Source: Arboricoccus pini (GTDB lineage: Bacteria > Pseudomonadota > Alphaproteobacteria > Geminicoccales > Geminicoccaceae). From it: a DNA stretch of 64,000 bases. Below are positions 61,744-64,000 of this stretch, piece by piece. The notes beneath the pieces were generated by a model. The model searched no databases, was not told the DNA's origin, and worked only from the letters and a program-made list of their open reading frames with translations. Every line of letters starts with the position of its first letter. The stretch's first letter is position 1. The position numbers and the translations under genes were made by a program. The stretch is from the NCBI RefSeq assembly GCF_900187945.1, contig NZ_FYEH01000004.1, positions 278,043 to 342,042 on the forward strand, read 5' to 3'.

Positions 61744-61768
61744 TTGCATGCCATCTATCCGCATGCAA
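61744..61768. promoter_or_regulatory. MarR operator candidate
   Basis: A perfect inverted repeat TTGCATGC-N9-GCATGCAA lies in the divergent marR/FUSC region, about 50 bases before the exporter ATG. Arm length and spacing fit a MarR dimer site. Confidence 0.65.
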
Positions 61769-61818
61769 TCCATCCGGCCAGATGAACAACGTGCACGTCT
61801 AAGAACCGAGCGACCGTC

Positions 61819-63855
61819 ATGCGACTACCGAGCTGGAGCGATTGGTTCTTCTCACTCAAGGCTTACTTTGCGGCGGTGCTCGCACTCTATATCGGCCTCG
61901 CCATGGGCCTGCCGCGTCCCTATTGGGCCATGACGACGGTCTATGTGGCGATGCATCCCTTGGCGGGAGCCACGACTTCCAAGGCTGTCTTTCGCTTTTC
62001 CGGTACGTTGATAGGCGCCATCGCCGCTCTGGCGATCGTGCCGAATTTTGTAGGTTCACCGGAGCTGATGACGCTCGCGCTGGCGACCTGGACCGGGCTT
62101 TGCCTGTTCATCTCCCTTCAGGACCGCACGCCTCGTAGCTACATCTTCATGCTGGCGGGATATTCGGCCGCCATCATCGGCCTCCCCTCGGTGCAAGACC
62201 CCCACGTGATCTGGGACACGGCATCATGGCGCGTCGAGGAAATCTTTCTCGGCATCGGCTGCGCCTCCGTGGTCTCGATGCTGGTATTCCCACGCCCGGT
62301 CAGTAGCGCCGTCGGCAGCCTGATCGGCCGGTGGCTCGACAATGCCGGCACCTGGTGCCGTGACGTCTTGAATGGCCGGCAGGCCGACGACGAGACCTTT
62401 GCAAGCCGCCGTCAACTGGCAGCGGATGCGGTCGAGATTGACATGCTGGCCACGCATTTGGGCTATGATCGTAGCGTCGGACCGACTTTGGTGCGGCAAA
62501 TCCAGGCGCTGCGCACGCGCATGCTCGTCCTTATGCCGCTCCTGAGCTCGCTTGGCGACCGGCTGGCAAGCGAGGCCGGCGAAGACGCCACCTTGCGAAG
62601 CCTTCGGGAGGAAATTATCGCCTGGGTAGAGGCCGGGCCGGACCTGCCGCAAGCAGCGACGGACCGGCTCCTTATGAAAATCCGGGCCGCCGCCGCAGCG
62701 CCCCGTGACGGCGGGTGGTCGGACGTCATGCGCATCGGGCTCACCGAACGTTATCGGGACCTGGTTGAGTTGGGCGCGGATCTGCGAATGCTTCGCAGCC
62801 AAATCATGACGGGGAACATCAGGTCGAGCCAGAAGATGCGCTTCAATCCCGAGCGCGGCGTGGCAAATGCCCGGCATCGGGACCCCTTGATGGCGCTCTG
62901 GTCCGCGATTGCGACCGCTTCGGCCGTGGGCCTGATCTGTTTTTTCTGGATCGCAACCGGATGGCCGGAGGGCGCCAGTGCCGCCATGATGGCTGCCGTG
63001 GGCTGCAGCATTTTCGCGACGCTGGACAACCCTGCCCCCATGATTCTGACCTTTTCGCGCTTGACCTTGATGGCCGCCGTGATCGCACTCTTCTACACGG
63101 GCTTCATTCTCCCGCGCGTCGAGAACTTCGAGATCCTGGTCTTAGCCATAGCGCCGCCTCTCCTCATTTTCGGCGCTCTGGCTGCACGCCCGGCGACCTT
63201 TCTCGTGGGTCTGGCCGGGGCAGCCAACCTGCCATCCTTGATGGCGCTCCAGAATAATCTTCCCCCCGATTTCGTCAGTTCGCTGAACAGCTCCATGGCG
63301 ACCTTCCTGGGCCTCCTTACAGCGGCGATCGTCACTCAAATCGGCCGTTCGGTGGGAGCTGGCTGGGGGACGCAACGCTTGCTGCGCAAGGTATGGCTTG
63401 CAACTGCGATCGCAGCGGAGCAGCGGCGCCCGATCGATCGCGCCCGCTTCCTGGGTCTTATGCTGGACCGCATAGGCATGCTGGCGCCCAGGCTCTCTTC
63501 GGTCGCCCAGGCCAGAGATCTTGCTCGCATAGATCCGATGCGGGAGATCCGCGTCGGACTGAATGTCATCGATATCTGCCGGGCCCGCGGGCGACTGCAA
63601 CGGGGTGCCAGACAGGCGATCGATGCCGTGCTCGTGCACATTGCCGCCTATTACCGTGCTTGCGCGAGACAACGACGCCAACTCGATCCCCCGAAGGATC
63701 TTCTTGCCGCGTTGGATCAAGCCCTACCCTATGTCAGCGCGATAACGAGTGAGGAGACCAGGCAGGACGTGCTCATGGGGCTCTCGGGCATCCGCTGCGC
63801 ATTCTTTCGGGACAAATCATATGAGCCACCCGTGCTCGACAGCCTCGTGGCCTGA
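61819..63855 (+). CDS. FUSC-family aromatic acid exporter (AaeB-like)
   Basis: The 678-residue inner membrane protein has two blocks of membrane helices (about 10-150 and 350-500). Each starts with an FUSC-like motif (LGLPRPYWAMTTVYVAM and GWPEGASAAMMAAVGCSIFA), separated by a helical cytoplasmic domain and followed by a soluble C-terminus. The family extrudes aromatic acids or similar compounds. No DUF1656 or HlyD partner follows within the window, although one could lie beyond. It is divergent from marR. Confidence 0.9.
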   Translation: MRLPSWSDWFFSLKAYFAAVLALYIGLAMGLPRPYWAMTTVYVAMHPLAGATTSKAVFRFSGTLIGAIAALAIVPNFVGSPELMTLALATWTGLCLFISLQDRTPRSYIFMLAGYSAAIIGLPSVQDPHVIWDTASWRVEEIFLGIGCASVVSMLVFPRPVSSAVGSLIGRWLDNAGTWCRDVLNGRQADDETFASRRQLAADAVEIDMLATHLGYDRSVGPTLVRQIQALRTRMLVLMPLLSSLGDRLASEAGEDATLRSLREEIIAWVEAGPDLPQAATDRLLMKIRAAAAAPRDGGWSDVMRIGLTERYRDLVELGADLRMLRSQIMTGNIRSSQKMRFNPERGVANARHRDPLMALWSAIATASAVGLICFFWIATGWPEGASAAMMAAVGCSIFATLDNPAPMILTFSRLTLMAAVIALFYTGFILPRVENFEILVLAIAPPLLIFGALAARPATFLVGLAGAANLPSLMALQNNLPPDFVSSLNSSMATFLGLLTAAIVTQIGRSVGAGWGTQRLLRKVWLATAIAAEQRRPIDRARFLGLMLDRIGMLAPRLSSVAQARDLARIDPMREIRVGLNVIDICRARGRLQRGARQAIDAVLVHIAAYYRACARQRRQLDPPKDLLAALDQALPYVSAITSEETRQDVLMGLSGIRCAFFRDKSYEPPVLDSLVA

Positions 63856-63920
63856 AGGCATCCCGTCCGCCTGCAATGTCGTCCTGACGATGCCGGCTGC
63901 AACCCGCGCGTTGTAAGTTC

Positions 63921-64000
63921 TCAATCGACTGGTTTGGCTAGGTTGAGGAAGAGTTCGACGAGTTCGGCTTCGTCGACGTTCAAGGCGGCCTGGGCGAAGG
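63921..64000 (-). CDS. C-terminal end of an unidentified protein
   Basis: The last 25 codons of a minus-strand gene (FAQAALNVDEAELVELFLNL then AKPVD) end in TGA at 63921-63923. The start lies beyond the window. The acidic helical tail is not enough to name a family. Confidence 0.5.
   Translation of the reverse strand, partial: FAQAALNVDEAELVELFLNLAKPVD

Overview
The window looks like chromosomal DNA of a methylotrophic alphaproteobacterium. The evidence is a calcium-type methanol dehydrogenase (mxa) cluster, an Irr-type iron control box before bacterioferritin, and typical alphaproteobacterial families (DUF1285, DUF6111, DUF1127, DUF1244, ELM1-like protein). Hyphomicrobiales or a neighbouring order fits best, but the sequence alone does not settle the family. 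There are three tRNA genes (Thr, Gln, Ser), and no rRNA, CRISPR array, phage gene or intact insertion sequence was recognised. 

Layout. 0-5 kb: tail of a small conserved gene, tRNA-Thr, a Pmp3-like membrane peptide, a fluoride channel with a fluoride riboswitch, tRNA-Gln, and a tight DUF1285-NUDIX-DUF6111-CCA nucleotidyltransferase operon. 4.8-11.6 kb: a MoxR ATPase, DUF58, DUF4159 and von Willebrand-like membrane protein operon. 11.7-15.2 kb: an unusual glycosyltransferase/ELM1 fusion and an AI-2E-type permease. 15.4-18.4 kb: two L,D-transpeptidases flanking a Braun-lipoprotein-like gene with a C-terminal lysine, which together suggest outer membrane to peptidoglycan tethering. 18.5-26.4 kb: DUF1244, bacterioferritin, a UbiH-type hydroxylase, a DUF1499 lipoprotein, DUF1127, a MocR regulator, a secreted hypothetical and purA. 

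26.6-40.6 kb is the main coherent system: mxaF-J-G-I-R-S-A-C-K-L-D followed by a YVTN beta-propeller gene, all on the minus strand and mostly with 1-4 base overlaps. A sensor kinase/response regulator pair (MoxY/MoxX-like) and a lipoprotein diverge from mxaF. MxaF/MxaI oxidise methanol in the periplasm, MxaG takes the electrons, and R, S, A, C, K, L and D are maturation factors. The mxaF promoter region carries repeated motifs, and a strong stem-loop separates mxaF from mxaJ. 

41-46 kb: a D-tartrate locus with tarD dehydratase, a divergent GntR regulator, a DctA carrier and a fumarase-superfamily lyase. An 8-base motif is shared by both promoters. 46-48.8 kb: a decayed HxlR gene and a divergent AraC/SDR pair. 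49.9-54.8 kb: a three-subunit membrane dehydrogenase (gluconate 2-dehydrogenase type) followed by a LacI regulator. 54.8-57.5 kb: a gene-poor and partly AT-rich stretch with small orphan genes. 57.5-64 kb: a divergent quinone reductase/LysR pair, tRNA-Ser, a methyltransferase with an internal tandem repeat, and a divergent MarR/FUSC exporter pair sharing an inverted repeat.
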